Shown piece after piece: positions 27,645-36,038 of a stretch of DNA of 64,000 bases (positions are counted from its first letter, which is position 1; each line of letters starts with the position of its first letter). This DNA comes from CAZNDN01 sp964571815 (lineage in GTDB: Bacteria; Fibrobacterota; Chitinivibrionia; Chitinivibrionales; WJKA01). The stretch is taken from contig CAZNDN010000001.1 in NCBI GenBank assembly GCA_964571815.1, positions 47,003 to 111,002 on the forward strand, in the 5' to 3' direction. Made by a program: the position numbers and the translations under genes. The notes below the pieces were generated by a model. The model saw only the letters and a program-made list of their open reading frames with translations. It was not told the DNA's origin and searched no databases.

Positions 27645-29723
27645 ATGTCCGTATCACTTGCCCACATGCGCAACATTGGAATCAGCGCCCATATCGACTC
27701 CGGTAAGACCACCCTGACGGAGCGAATCCTCTTCTACTGCAGAAGAATTCATGCCATGCACGAGGTTCGGGGGTCCGACGGTGTCGGGGCGACGATGGAC
27801 TCCATGGAGCTGGAGCGGGAACGGGGCATAACCATCTCCTCGGCGGCTACCAACGTGTCCTGGGCGGGTCATTCGATCAATATCATCGATACCCCGGGTC
27901 ATGTTGACTTCACTATCGAGGTGGAGCGTGCGTTGCGTGTGCTGGACGGTGCGGTGCTGGTATTGTGTGCGGTCGGCGGGGTCCAGTCACAGACCGGCAC
28001 GGTCGACCGGCAACTGAAGCGATACCGGGTTCCCCGGATCGCATTTGTGAACAAAATGGACCGTATCGGCGCTGATCCCTTTTCCGTCGCGCGGCAGATT
28101 CGCGAGCGACTCGGGCTTCCTACGGCCCTTCTCCAGATACCGATCGGGCTGGAGAGTTCTTTCCGCGGAATCGTGGACCTCATCGAGATGAAGGCCTTTT
28201 ACTTCGAGGGAGCGCACGGCAGCGAGGTCCGGATGGATGAGATACCGGAGGAGCTTGCCGGGGAAGCCGGGCAGCATCGCGAGGCGCTGATGGACGAGAT
28301 ATCGCATTTTTCCGATGAGTTGGCCGAGGCATATCTTGAGGGGCGGGAGACGAAGGAGCAGATCTACGCGGCGATTCGGGAAGGGACTCTTTCGCTCTCT
28401 CTGGTGCCCGTGTGCATCGGCTCCGCCTCTACGAACCGGGGAGTGCAACCGCTGCTGGATGCGGTAGTGCGGTATCTTCCGGGGCCGCACCAGGTGCGGA
28501 ATACGGCGCGTGATCTTGACCGGGAGGAGCGGGAGGTTGAGCTGAAAGCGGATTCCGCGTCCGAAACGGTGGCCCTCGCGTTCAAACTCGAAGACAGCCG
28601 CTATGGCCAGCTTACCTATGTTCGCCTGTATCAGGGATCCATACGGAAGGGAGACAAGCTCCGGAACAGCCGTACAAGTAAGACGCTGAGAGTGGGGCGG
28701 GTGCTGAAGATCCATGCCGACAGCAAGGAAGAGGTGGAACGGGCCGAGGCGGGCGAAATCGTGGCGCTTTTCGGTACGGATTGCGCTTCAGGCGATACCC
28801 TTACGGATCTTTCGCTGAACTACACCTTGTCCAGGATTCACGTCCCCCCCTCGGTTGTGTCTCTGGCTCTGTCTCCGGCCGACGGGAAGTCGGCCGACGG
28901 CATGTCAAAGGCGCTGAATCGTTTCAGCAAGGAGGACCCGACGTTTTCGACGTATGTCGATTCCGAGAGCGGTGAAACGATTGTTCAGGGTATGGGAGAG
29001 CTTCATCTTTCGGTCTACCTGGAGAGGATGCGTCGTGAATACGGTGTGTCCGTAAGCGCGGGAATGCCGGAGGTGGCTTACCGGGAGTGTGTTTCGAAGC
29101 GGGTAGACTTCGACTACACCCACAAGAAGCAGACCGGTGGCGCGGGGCAGTTCGGGAGAGTGGCGGGATTTATCGAGCCCCTCGAAACGGGGGAGTACGA
29201 GTTTGTGGACGAAGTGAAGGGTGGAGCTATCCCGACGGAGTTCATCCCCGCCTGCGACAAGGCTTTTCAATCATGTCTGGAAAAGGGAAGCCTGATAGGC
29301 TGTCCGATTGTGGGAGTACGGGTGACGGTTAACGATGGAGCGGCGCATTCCGTCGATTCCTCCGAGCTTGCGTTTCATCAGGCCGCTGTCGGCGCCTTCA
29401 AGAAAGCCTACGGGCAGGCCGATCCGCATATCCTGGAGCCGATTATGAAAGTCTGGGTGGAGGGCCCGCCCGAGTTTCAGGGTACGGTCATAGCCACGAT
29501 TACCCAACGACGCGGGGTTATTATCGGCACCTCCGAGGACGCTTACGCGTGCCGGGTTGAGTCGGAAGTGCCCCTTCGTGAAATGTTCGGCTACTCCACG
29601 GCGCTTCGATCGCTCACGCAGGGCAAGAGCGAGTTTACCATGGAGTTCATGAAGTATGCGCGGGTCCCCGCCCAGGTGGCGCCCTTGATTGTCGAAGAGC
29701 AAAGGAAGAAGAAGATGAAGTAG
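27645..29723 (+). CDS. Elongation factor G of the spdEFG1/mitochondrial EFG1 type
   Basis: 692 residues, full EF-G length with all five domains. The GTPase motifs are AHIDSGKTT (residues 15-23), RGITI, DTPGHVDF and NKMD. The serine in G1 (HIDSGKTT, where canonical EF-G has HIDAGKTT) and the stretch MHEVRGSDGVGATMDSMELE closely resemble mitochondrial EFG1 and the spdEFG1 of spirochaetes, planctomycetes and deltaproteobacteria. In those lineages EFG1 performs translocation only and a second factor recycles ribosomes. If this gene follows that rule, an spdEFG2 should be encoded elsewhere. The start lies behind GAGGA; a second Met seven codons on is possible. It leads a cluster with a P-loop ATPase and two secreted proteins. 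Confidence 0.93.
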   Translation: MSVSLAHMRNIGISAHIDSGKTTLTERILFYCRRIHAMHEVRGSDGVGATMDSMELERERGITISSAATNVSWAGHSINIIDTPGHVDFTIEVERALRVLDGAVLVLCAVGGVQSQTGTVDRQLKRYRVPRIAFVNKMDRIGADPFSVARQIRERLGLPTALLQIPIGLESSFRGIVDLIEMKAFYFEGAHGSEVRMDEIPEELAGEAGQHREALMDEISHFSDELAEAYLEGRETKEQIYAAIREGTLSLSLVPVCIGSASTNRGVQPLLDAVVRYLPGPHQVRNTARDLDREEREVELKADSASETVALAFKLEDSRYGQLTYVRLYQGSIRKGDKLRNSRTSKTLRVGRVLKIHADSKEEVERAEAGEIVALFGTDCASGDTLTDLSLNYTLSRIHVPPSVVSLALSPADGKSADGMSKALNRFSKEDPTFSTYVDSESGETIVQGMGELHLSVYLERMRREYGVSVSAGMPEVAYRECVSKRVDFDYTHKKQTGGAGQFGRVAGFIEPLETGEYEFVDEVKGGAIPTEFIPACDKAFQSCLEKGSLIGCPIVGVRVTVNDGAAHSVDSSELAFHQAAVGAFKKAYGQADPHILEPIMKVWVEGPPEFQGTVIATITQRRGVIIGTSEDAYACRVESEVPLREMFGYSTALRSLTQGKSEFTMEFMKYARVPAQVAPLIVEEQRKKKMK

Positions 29724-29789
29724 CGCGTTCAATGCGGAGCGAGTACGGGGCGTCTCAGGAGGCGCCGGCCGGGAAAGGTACAGCACACC

Positions 29790-30497
29790 ATGGTGAAGGA
29801 AGAGCTGATTCGGCGAAGTCCGCTGCGGATACTGGAGCGCTCGATCCACGGTGGAGTAGGAGCGGGCACTATCGGGGTTGTGGCCGCTCCCAGGGGAACC
29901 GGCAAGACTGCCTGTCTGGTGCATATCGGCACCGATCACCTCCTGGAAAACCGGCATGTCATCCATGTTTCTTTTGCCGACAGGGTCGACCATATTGTAT
30001 CCTGGTACGAGGGTATTTTCGGGGAAGTGGCGGCCCGCTTCAGGCTGGACGACCCGATGGCGGTGCACGATGAAGCGGTACGGAACCGGGTGATCATGAA
30101 TTTCTCCGGGGAAGCGGCACGAATCGGGCACGTTGAAGAGCGAATCGAGGAAGTTTGCTCCAGCGGTGGGTTTGAGGCCGACACCATGCTCGTTGACGGG
30201 TATGACCCGCGGGGAGCTTCGGACGAAGAGATCGCGCGTTTGAAGGAGTTTGCCGCGAAAATGGGGCTGGAGGTATGGTTCAGCGTTGATATCAACCGCC
30301 GGGGTTCGGACACGGATCCGCGTGCGGTGCCTCCCGAGCTTGAAACACTTGTAGACCATGTTGCGGTGCTCATCGTAATGGATCCCTCGCCGGAGGGCGT
30401 TCGACTGCATCTGATCAAGGATCGCGACAGCCCGGTTGCGCCCGACATGCACCTTCTCCTTGACCCGATGAACCTTCTCATCGTGAAGGAAGGGTAG
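29790..30497 (+). CDS. RecA/KaiC-like P-loop ATPase, function unknown
   Basis: 235 residues, cytosolic. GVVAAPRGTGKTACLVHIG gives a clear Walker A at residues 33-40, and ADTMLVDGYDP near residue 130 is a likely Walker B. The order of elements (HVIHVSFADRVDHIVSWYEG after the P-loop, an arginine-rich segment NRRGSDTDPR) recalls RecA/KaiC-type ATPases stripped to one small domain. I do not recognise the exact family. It lies 66 bases after EF-G and ends 10 bases before the next gene, so the cluster is probably one operon. The neighbours downstream are exported, the ATPase is not. Confidence 0.7.
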   Translation: MVKEELIRRSPLRILERSIHGGVGAGTIGVVAAPRGTGKTACLVHIGTDHLLENRHVIHVSFADRVDHIVSWYEGIFGEVAARFRLDDPMAVHDEAVRNRVIMNFSGEAARIGHVEERIEEVCSSGGFEADTMLVDGYDPRGASDEEIARLKEFAAKMGLEVWFSVDINRRGSDTDPRAVPPELETLVDHVAVLIVMDPSPEGVRLHLIKDRDSPVAPDMHLLLDPMNLLIVKEG

Positions 30498-30507
30498 CGG
30501 CGGAACT

Positions 30508-31284
30508 ATGACCGGCCGCGCGGCAAGATTTCTGCTTCCCGCGGGAAGCGTGGTCGTGCTTCTGGTTCTTTTCGAGGCCGGTGCGAAGGACGACAGCCCA
30601 CGCCTGCGCAAACGTCAGTCCTACCGTATCGATCTGCCCAGCCTCAGAATTTACCGCTACGACGATACCGGCGAGATGAAGGAAGTAAGAATTGCCTCGG
30701 ACAACTCCGGAAGCTACAGCGCGATCGCCGGCCTCAACGACCGACGGGTGAAAGTGACCCGGCACGGCAGGGAGACGACCGTGTATCGTGAACCCTGGGA
30801 ACGGGCATTCATTATCAGCGAATTTGAGGCAAAGGAGCTGAAGGGCGTCTGCGGGAGCCTGATGCGTGCGCTCGAGGATTTCGAGAAGAACCTGCAGCGG
30901 AAGCAATGGGGGAAATGTCTGTATCTGGACGGTTACTTCCCGCGATTTCTTCAGAGCTTTTTTTATCTCTATTGTGCCGCCAGGGCATCATCGGAAGCCA
31001 TGCCCCCCGAGGCGTTCGTACCCGATTCACTCTTTGACCCGAGCCTTCGCTCTCCCAAGTCCGATGTGCGCGTGGGCGAGTGGATACGCGACCCGGAACA
31101 CGTCATCAAGCTGCGTATCATCACCCGGGAACTTGTCTATCAGTTGAAAGAATGGGAGAAGAAGGAGCTTAAGAAACGCCGCAAGAATCCTGAAGTCAAT
31201 TACGGTGAGAAGCTGGAGCGGGCATTTGCTCTTTTTGTGCGCCACTACTTCAACCTCGGTTCCTCAGACGGGGCGCATGAATAG
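30508..31284 (+). CDS. Secreted protein of unknown function, paralogue A
   Basis: 258 residues. A signal-peptide-like N-terminus (RAARFLLPAGSVVVLLVLFEAGA) precedes a soluble domain with SYRIDLPSLRIYRYDDTGE, then CLYLDGYFPRFLQSF and IRDPEHVIKLRIITRELVYQ. The gene at 31485 has the same sequence landmarks in the same order, so they are paralogues; identity in the region around LYLD(G/S)YFPRFL is high. No known domain is recognised. It starts 10 bases after the ATPase stop with GCGGA as a weak ribosome site. Location is probably periplasm. Confidence 0.7.
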   Translation: MTGRAARFLLPAGSVVVLLVLFEAGAKDDSPRLRKRQSYRIDLPSLRIYRYDDTGEMKEVRIASDNSGSYSAIAGLNDRRVKVTRHGRETTVYREPWERAFIISEFEAKELKGVCGSLMRALEDFEKNLQRKQWGKCLYLDGYFPRFLQSFFYLYCAARASSEAMPPEAFVPDSLFDPSLRSPKSDVRVGEWIRDPEHVIKLRIITRELVYQLKEWEKKELKKRRKNPEVNYGEKLERAFALFVRHYFNLGSSDGAHE

Positions 31285-31422
31285 TCTTGAACGGACGTAT
31301 GGCGTCGCGAGCCACGCGCTCACAGGCGCTCCGCGGTCCCCATGGAGCGTTTGAACCCGCGAACCACCGACATCGATGCGGCGACGAGCGGGCGTTGGTT
31401 TGTTCCCGCAAATCCACCGATT

Positions 31423-31494
31423 TTTTATTATATTGGAGCAATGAGAGAACGTGGCCGACCGGGCGACCATATATTTATGCGGGAATGCAATTGA
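31423..31494 (+). promoter_or_regulatory. AT-rich promoter region and 17-codon mini-ORF before paralogue B
   Basis: A TATTATATT stretch near 31427-31435 is the most AT-rich patch of the neighbourhood and a plausible -10 region, though no good -35 is seen. GGAG followed by an ATG at 31441 opens a 17-codon frame that ends at 31494, overlapping the start of the next gene at 31485. If transcription starts near 31440 this ATG would be leaderless. Confidence 0.3.
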
Positions 31495-32255
31495 AATCAC
31501 GTATCATTCTGATAGCGGTCCAGTTTCTCCTCCTGCCGGCCGTTGATTCGGCGGCTCTTCAACAGCGATCCTCCTACGATATTCCGTTGGTGAACCTCAG
31601 TGTCACCCGCGATGAAAACGGCGTTGTCCGTGAGGTGAAGATCAGAGCGGAGCGATCGGGCAATGAACTGGTGATCACGCCGAAGGACGACTATGCCGTT
31701 GAGAAGAATCGTCACGGCAGAAAGCGGTTCATCCACCCCGAGGGATGGGAAAAGGCGTACCTTCTTACGGTATTTGAGGCATCGGCCATCGATGAAGTTG
31801 TCCAGAGCTTGATCAGGACGCTTCGGATTTTCGAAAGTGATCTCCGACGCGAGCGGTGGGATCGCCTTCTTTATCTCGACTCCTATTTCCCGAGATTTCT
31901 CAAGGGATTCAACAGCCTCGTCCGTGCCGCCAGAAATTCCAGCGAAGCGCTGCCCGCCGCGACGCGCATACCGGACAGCCTGTACGATGTCTCCTTGCAT
32001 TCGCCCCGCAGCGATGCCCGGATCGGGTACTGGCAGGCGCACGAAGAGCACCGTGTCAAACTGCGCATTATCACACGGGAGCTGGCCCACCAGGCGAAAC
32101 TGTGGCGAAAACGGGAGCTTGACAATGCACGACGGGATCCCGAGATGAAATACAGCGAAAAGTTCGAGGCGGCCCTCGGACTTTTCATCCGCATGTATTT
32201 CAATATGTTCCCCCTGCCGTTAGATTCGATACCGTCGCGCGGAGGTCACCTTTAG
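31485..32255 (+). CDS. Secreted protein of unknown function, paralogue B
   Basis: 256 residues from the ATG at 31485; the open frame reaches back to 31287 but those 66 codons overlap nothing conserved and precede the signal peptide (LKSRIILIAVQFLLLPAVDSAA). The mature part matches the previous gene: SSYDIPLVNLSVTRDENG, then LLYLDSYFPRFLKGF, then HRVKLRIITRELAHQAKLW. A tandem duplication with strong divergence at the N-terminus is the simplest origin. An AT-rich stretch 50 bases upstream suggests it can be transcribed on its own. No function can be proposed. Confidence 0.7.
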   Translation: MQLKSRIILIAVQFLLLPAVDSAALQQRSSYDIPLVNLSVTRDENGVVREVKIRAERSGNELVITPKDDYAVEKNRHGRKRFIHPEGWEKAYLLTVFEASAIDEVVQSLIRTLRIFESDLRRERWDRLLYLDSYFPRFLKGFNSLVRAARNSSEALPAATRIPDSLYDVSLHSPRSDARIGYWQAHEEHRVKLRIITRELAHQAKLWRKRELDNARRDPEMKYSEKFEAALGLFIRMYFNMFPLPLDSIPSRGGHL

Positions 32256-32415
32256 CTGCTCCGGGAGCCGTTTCGCTTCGGTGAAAAGCCGGCCATTGAC
32301 ACGCGGGTGTGGTAGAATTGATTTTCTTGACGTCTACGTGCGGCATATACCGTGTCGATAGCCGGGCCCGGAACCGGCAGGGTTTGCGAGGGACCGGGTG
32401 GAGGACAAGCGGCGG

Positions 32416-32792
32416 ATGGCAGTCAGGATCAAGACCCGCAAAATCGATGATATTCCCGTCCTTGCGGTAACGGGCAACGTGGAGAGCGAGGACGCTCTCA
32501 AGATCTCAAGATCTCCAGAAAACTGGAGGCCCTTTCCCGCAAGCCGGCGAGCCATGTTGCCGTTGACCTGAGTGCGATACGGTCAATCGACAGCCACTGG
32601 TTCGGCGTTTTTGTCTATATGTGGAAGCTCTACCGGGAAAAAGGCAAGTCCCTGTTGTTTGTGATACCGCCCGGTTTCGTACGCCGGTTGTTCCACGACG
32701 CCAATCTCGACAAGGCTTTCACAATCGTTTCATCGGTGGAGGAACTTGGAAGGGCAGCCCGCTCCGGTGATACGGCTACTGTGCAAGGCTGA
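32416..32792 (+). pseudogene. Single-STAS-domain gene broken by an 8-bp tandem duplication
   Basis: From ATG 32416 the frame reads a typical STAS start (IDDIPVLAVTGNVESEDALKI) and then shifts to a stop near 32571. In another frame the domain continues normally (LEALSRKPASHVAVDLSAI, DSHWFGVFVYMWKLYREKGK) to TGA at 32790-32792. The break coincides with TCAAGATC present twice in tandem at 32498-32513. Removing one copy restores a continuous 122-residue STAS protein. The cause may be a real slippage mutation, a phase-variable switch or an assembly error. The 3' end overlaps the end of the convergent gene at 32776 by 17 bases. Confidence 0.8.
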
Positions 32793-33687
32793 TCGTTTCC
32801 GTCTCGACGAAATCTTTCCCCCGTACCCGCACGATAAGGATCCCTTCGCCGAGCGGCATGCTCTTGAGGCTGAAGGTGTGGACGCCGGAGGCAAAAAAGC
32901 GCTCGCGCGAAAGTTGGCCGATCTTCTGTCCGTTGAGCACGTATGCCGATACGGAAAGGTGCTGCTCCTTTTTCAGCCGGAGCGTGAGCAGGTGATCGCG
33001 GTGCGAGTAACTGAGCACTTTCGCGGCGCCGGGAGCTTCGCTCGCCGCCGGTTCGTGTGAAGGAATCACTCCGGTGAGATTTTCGGTACCAACCGTCAGT
33101 GTCACCCGCGTCTCCGGATAGCCGCGAAGGCTGGCGGTGGCAAGCACATCCGAAGGAGAATCGGGCAGAACAATTGGAGGAAACGCCTGAATCAGGTCCT
33201 CGTGCGGCTCAAGATTCAGGCGGGAGGGCTGGAGCGGGCAGGCCCGGGCGAGTGCATGATGGTAGATGGTATCTCCCGCGTCGGTGAACACGATCAACTC
33301 GTACATGCACCCGAGGGAGAAGTTGTATACGGCCGGTGCGTCGGTCGTGTTGCTCGCCGTGTAACGCAAATGAAGCGTCTCGCCGGGGCCGTATGTCCTC
33401 TTGTTGGAGGTCAGGGAGAACACCACGCCCCCGGCGATCTCCGAGGTAACGGCGGGACCGGCCGGCTCCCCGGTTTGATCGTCGCGCTCTCCTCCGCGCA
33501 AGGCCTTTTGCAGCTCCCGCTGGTCGGTATCCTCGGCCAGGGGCAGTATCGAGTGCGATCCGTTTTCCGCGGCCGAGCGGATGGTGAAGGCTGCAAGGAG
33601 CGCGCACGAAAACACGAGCAGTTGCTCCGTACCGCGCGGTCGGCGAACCCGGTCGCGTACTGTTTGCGAGGTATTCCGCACCTTCAC
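32776..33687 (-). CDS. Secreted protein with BsuPI-like domain and T9SS-sorting-like C-terminus
   Basis: 303 residues from a GTG start. A signal peptide (LLVFSCALLAAFTIRSAAE) and a polar linker lead into a domain resembling the BsuPI proteinase-inhibitor family: FSLTSNKRTYGPGETLHLRY, then tryptophan-free beta strands with GDTIYHH and FPPIVLP. The last ~60 residues (AYVLNGQKIGQLSRERFFAS to the end) have the pattern of type IX secretion sorting domains: a Y-x-L-x-G-x-x-I strand, a G-V-H-T-F-S turn and a final V-R-V-R-G...VETE strand. If so, the protein is carried through the outer membrane. A GTG two codons later is an alternative start. A 22-codon frame with a good GGAGGGG site overlaps its start. 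Confidence 0.65.
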   Translation of the reverse strand: MKVRNTSQTVRDRVRRPRGTEQLLVFSCALLAAFTIRSAAENGSHSILPLAEDTDQRELQKALRGGERDDQTGEPAGPAVTSEIAGGVVFSLTSNKRTYGPGETLHLRYTASNTTDAPAVYNFSLGCMYELIVFTDAGDTIYHHALARACPLQPSRLNLEPHEDLIQAFPPIVLPDSPSDVLATASLRGYPETRVTLTVGTENLTGVIPSHEPAASEAPGAAKVLSYSHRDHLLTLRLKKEQHLSVSAYVLNGQKIGQLSRERFFASGVHTFSLKSMPLGEGILIVRVRGKDFVETETISLAQ

Positions 33688-33739
33688 CCTTTCGCCTGTT
33701 CGTCGATTCCAGGGGCTCCCGGGGCGGCTCGTGGGTCCT

Positions 33740-33790
33740 CACAAGTGCCCATTTGCCCCTCCATACTATAATTTACAACGTTTTTACGAA
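33740..33790 (-). promoter_or_regulatory. Probable promoter of the BsuPI-like gene
   Basis: On the minus strand GTAAATTATAGTATGG holds a good -10 (TATAGT) within the only AT-rich patch between this gene and flagellin. No convincing -35 is visible. Directly after it GGAGGGGCAAATG opens a 22-codon frame whose stop overlaps the downstream GTG start. Confidence 0.4.
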
Positions 33791-33879
33791 AAATGCACCA
33801 GTTTTTTGCTCCCGGGGAAATGGGGGTGCGGCGCGAAGCGGGCAGGGTTGGGTCTACAGTCCGGATTGGTTCGGTGATC

Positions 33880-33913
33880 ACAAAAGGAAAGGGAGCGACA
33901 ACGTCGCTCCCTT
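33880..33913 (-). terminator. Rho-independent terminator of flagellin gene 1
   Basis: An 11-bp perfect stem (33889-33899 with 33903-33913) with a 3-base loop; on the minus strand it is followed by TTCCTTTTG. It lies 28 bases after the flagellin stop. Confidence 0.85.
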
Positions 33914-33941
33914 GTGCCGACTATCCGGGTGAGAATGCCGG

Positions 33942-34793
33942 TTATCCAAGCAACTGCAGCACCGACTGCGGTACCAGATTCGCCTGCGCAAGCATCGCCG
34001 TACCGGACTGTGTCAGGATCTGACTCCGCGTGAACTGCGAGGTTTCCGATGCGAAGTCGACGTCCCTGATCAGAGATTCGGCCGCCTGCTGGTTGGTGTT
34101 GGAGACCGTCAGGTTGTTGATTGCGTGCTCCAGGCGGTTCACATACGCACCCATGTTGGACCGCATGTTGTTGACGCTGGAGATTGCCTGGTCAAGAGTC
34201 GAGACCGCATTGACCGACGAGGTCTGCTGGGTCAGTGTGAGCGTATCGACACTGAGACCGGCCGACGTGAGGGTATCGATTGAAATGGTGATACTGTCGG
34301 TGCCGACCGTGTTGTTGGCGTCGATCCACAACACCGAACCGTCGTTGGCACCTGCGGCATACCCGAAACGATTGGCGTCGCTGGAGAGCAGATCCATATC
34401 GTTGTAGTTGGTCACGCGAGCGATACGGTCGATTTCCTGGTCGAGATGCTGGAACTCGGCGTCCGTGTATGCGCGTTCGGTACTGGTCAGGGAATCGTTG
34501 GCCGACTGGATCGCCAGCTCACGCATTCTCTGGAGAAGGGCCGACACTTCGTTGGCCGCTCCTTCTGCGATGGTGATCGCCGCGATTCCATCCTGTGCGT
34601 TTCGGATTGCCTGGCCCGTACCCCGTACCTGCGTGCGCAGGTTTTCGGAAACGCCGAGACCGGCGGCATCGTCGCTTGCCCTGTTGATTCTGAGGCCGCT
34701 GGAGAGTCTTTCGAGCGACGTGTTCATTTCGCGGTTGACTCTGAACAGCGCGCCCTGGGTGATCATTGAGGGGATGTTATGATTGATACGCAT
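33942..34793 (-). CDS. fliC: Flagellin 1
   Basis: Filament subunit, exported through the flagellar type III apparatus. 283 residues: the short form with only the conserved D0/D1 ends and a small middle (residues ~130-190). The N-terminus RINHNIPSMITQGALFRVNR and RASDDAAGLGVSENLRTQVR, and the C-terminus RDVDFASETSQFTRSQILTQ, are diagnostic. It is a paralogue of the flagellin at 42720. The start was chosen at 34793 behind GGAGG. It has a sigma-28 promoter about 150 bases upstream, a long leader and its own terminator, so it is a single-gene unit. Confidence 0.96.
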   Translation of the reverse strand: MRINHNIPSMITQGALFRVNREMNTSLERLSSGLRINRASDDAAGLGVSENLRTQVRGTGQAIRNAQDGIAAITIAEGAANEVSALLQRMRELAIQSANDSLTSTERAYTDAEFQHLDQEIDRIARVTNYNDMDLLSSDANRFGYAAGANDGSVLWIDANNTVGTDSITISIDTLTSAGLSVDTLTLTQQTSSVNAVSTLDQAISSVNNMRSNMGAYVNRLEHAINNLTVSNTNQQAAESLIRDVDFASETSQFTRSQILTQSGTAMLAQANLVPQSVLQLLG

Positions 34794-34933
34794 GAGAAAA
34801 CCTCCGTGTTTGTGATGTTCTTGCGGCGTCCTTGCCACCCGCATGACCGTCCGCATCGATCATTCGGGAAAAAAACTCAGTTTCGCTTCATACGCCTCCT
34901 TTCGGGATGATTGCCTCGGGTCTTCACTGTAAC

Positions 34934-34961
34934 ATATCGGATTTTTTTGCCGGCACCTTTA
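34934..34961 (-). promoter_or_regulatory. Sigma-28 promoter of flagellin 1
   Basis: TAAA, 16 bases, TCCGATAT (consensus TAAA-N15-GCCGATAA). The TAAA box includes the stop codon TAA of rlmN (34959-34961). The transcript would have a leader of about 135 bases. Confidence 0.7.
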
Positions 34962-36038
34962 GCGCTTTGGCCGGGTCGGCCCGGCAGTGCCCAGTTGGCC
35001 GCAGGCGCCGGCAATGTCCGAACCACGGCTTCTCCGATGGGTCACGGTCATGCCCATATCCCGCAACCGGCGTCCGAAGCTCTCCATTGCCCGGTCGGAA
35101 GGGCGATTTCCCGTCGCACTGCTTGTCGGATTGAGAGGGATAAGATTGATTTTGCATAGTGAGGGATCAAGCAGTGAGCGCAGTGCGCGGGCGGCCCGGG
35201 GTGTATCGTTCTCTCCCGCGACAACGACATATTCATAGGTAACCGTCAGGCCGGTTTTCCGGGCATATTCCCCGGCCGCCGCCGTGACCGACTGGATGGG
35301 GTATCTGCGGTTTACCGGCATGATCTCGTTGCGCAGGCTGTCGCAGTACGTGTTGAGTGAGATCGCGAGGCCGACATGAGGTCCTTGCTCGGCAAGACGG
35401 TTGATGGAAGGCACCACCCCGGCGGTGGAAACCGTGATGCGCCGGCGCGCGAGGTTGAATGCATCGCCGTGTGTCAGCAGTTCCACGGTCTCCGTGAAGC
35501 GTTCGAAATTGAAGAGTGCTTCTCCCATGCCCATGAATACCACGTTGGTGACCATCTTATCGGAGCGTCTCTCCAGATAGTCGTTGAGGGCCACCATCTG
35601 ACCGGTTATCTCGGCCAGATCGAGGTTGCGAATGAATCCCATGCGGCCGGTTTCGCAGAACACGCAGCCCAGGGCGCATCCCAACTGGGATGAAAGGCAG
35701 GCCGTGCGTCGCCTGCCGTCGTAGAGAAGCACGCTTTCGATGCAGCCGCCGGGCGCCGGGAAACCGAACTTGACCGCATCCCCCGCCTCCGACTGGATGA
35801 CGCGGGACACCGGGAGCTTTGCAAGGGTGAAGGATGACGCGAGACGGCCGCGGAGTCTTTTCGGAATGTTCCTCATCGTATCAAACGCGGCGGCACGCTT
35901 GCAATAGGTCCACTTGAGCAACTGGCCGGTGCGGTACGACGGTTCTTCGATGTCCTTGACCGCGTCACGCAGAGCGGCCAGGCTCAGGTCCCTGAAGTTC
36001 CGCTGCTTTGCTGTCGGCTCCGGACTTCCGCCGCTCAT
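34959..36038 (-). CDS. rlmN: Radical-SAM 23S rRNA/tRNA adenine C2-methyltransferase
   Basis: 359 residues. The radical-SAM cluster motif is CALGCVFC with C121, C125 and C128, and CGQLG near the C-terminus holds the second catalytic cysteine of the RlmN mechanism. It methylates A2503 of 23S rRNA and A37 of some tRNAs. Start: ATG at 36038, whose ATGA overlaps the stop of the upstream glycosyltransferase gene; the longer frame from 36059 would extend into that gene. Its stop codon doubles as part of the flagellin sigma-28 promoter. Confidence 0.95.
   Translation of the reverse strand: MSGGSPEPTAKQRNFRDLSLAALRDAVKDIEEPSYRTGQLLKWTYCKRAAAFDTMRNIPKRLRGRLASSFTLAKLPVSRVIQSEAGDAVKFGFPAPGGCIESVLLYDGRRRTACLSSQLGCALGCVFCETGRMGFIRNLDLAEITGQMVALNDYLERRSDKMVTNVVFMGMGEALFNFERFTETVELLTHGDAFNLARRRITVSTAGVVPSINRLAEQGPHVGLAISLNTYCDSLRNEIMPVNRRYPIQSVTAAAGEYARKTGLTVTYEYVVVAGENDTPRAARALRSLLDPSLCKINLIPLNPTSSATGNRPSDRAMESFGRRLRDMGMTVTHRRSRGSDIAGACGQLGTAGPTRPKR

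Noticed and set aside
32280..32415. GC-rich leader before the broken STAS gene as a riboswitch
   Set aside because: Only simple CCCGG/CCGGG pairing was found; it does not fit the c-di-GMP, cobalamin or other consensus I could recall.
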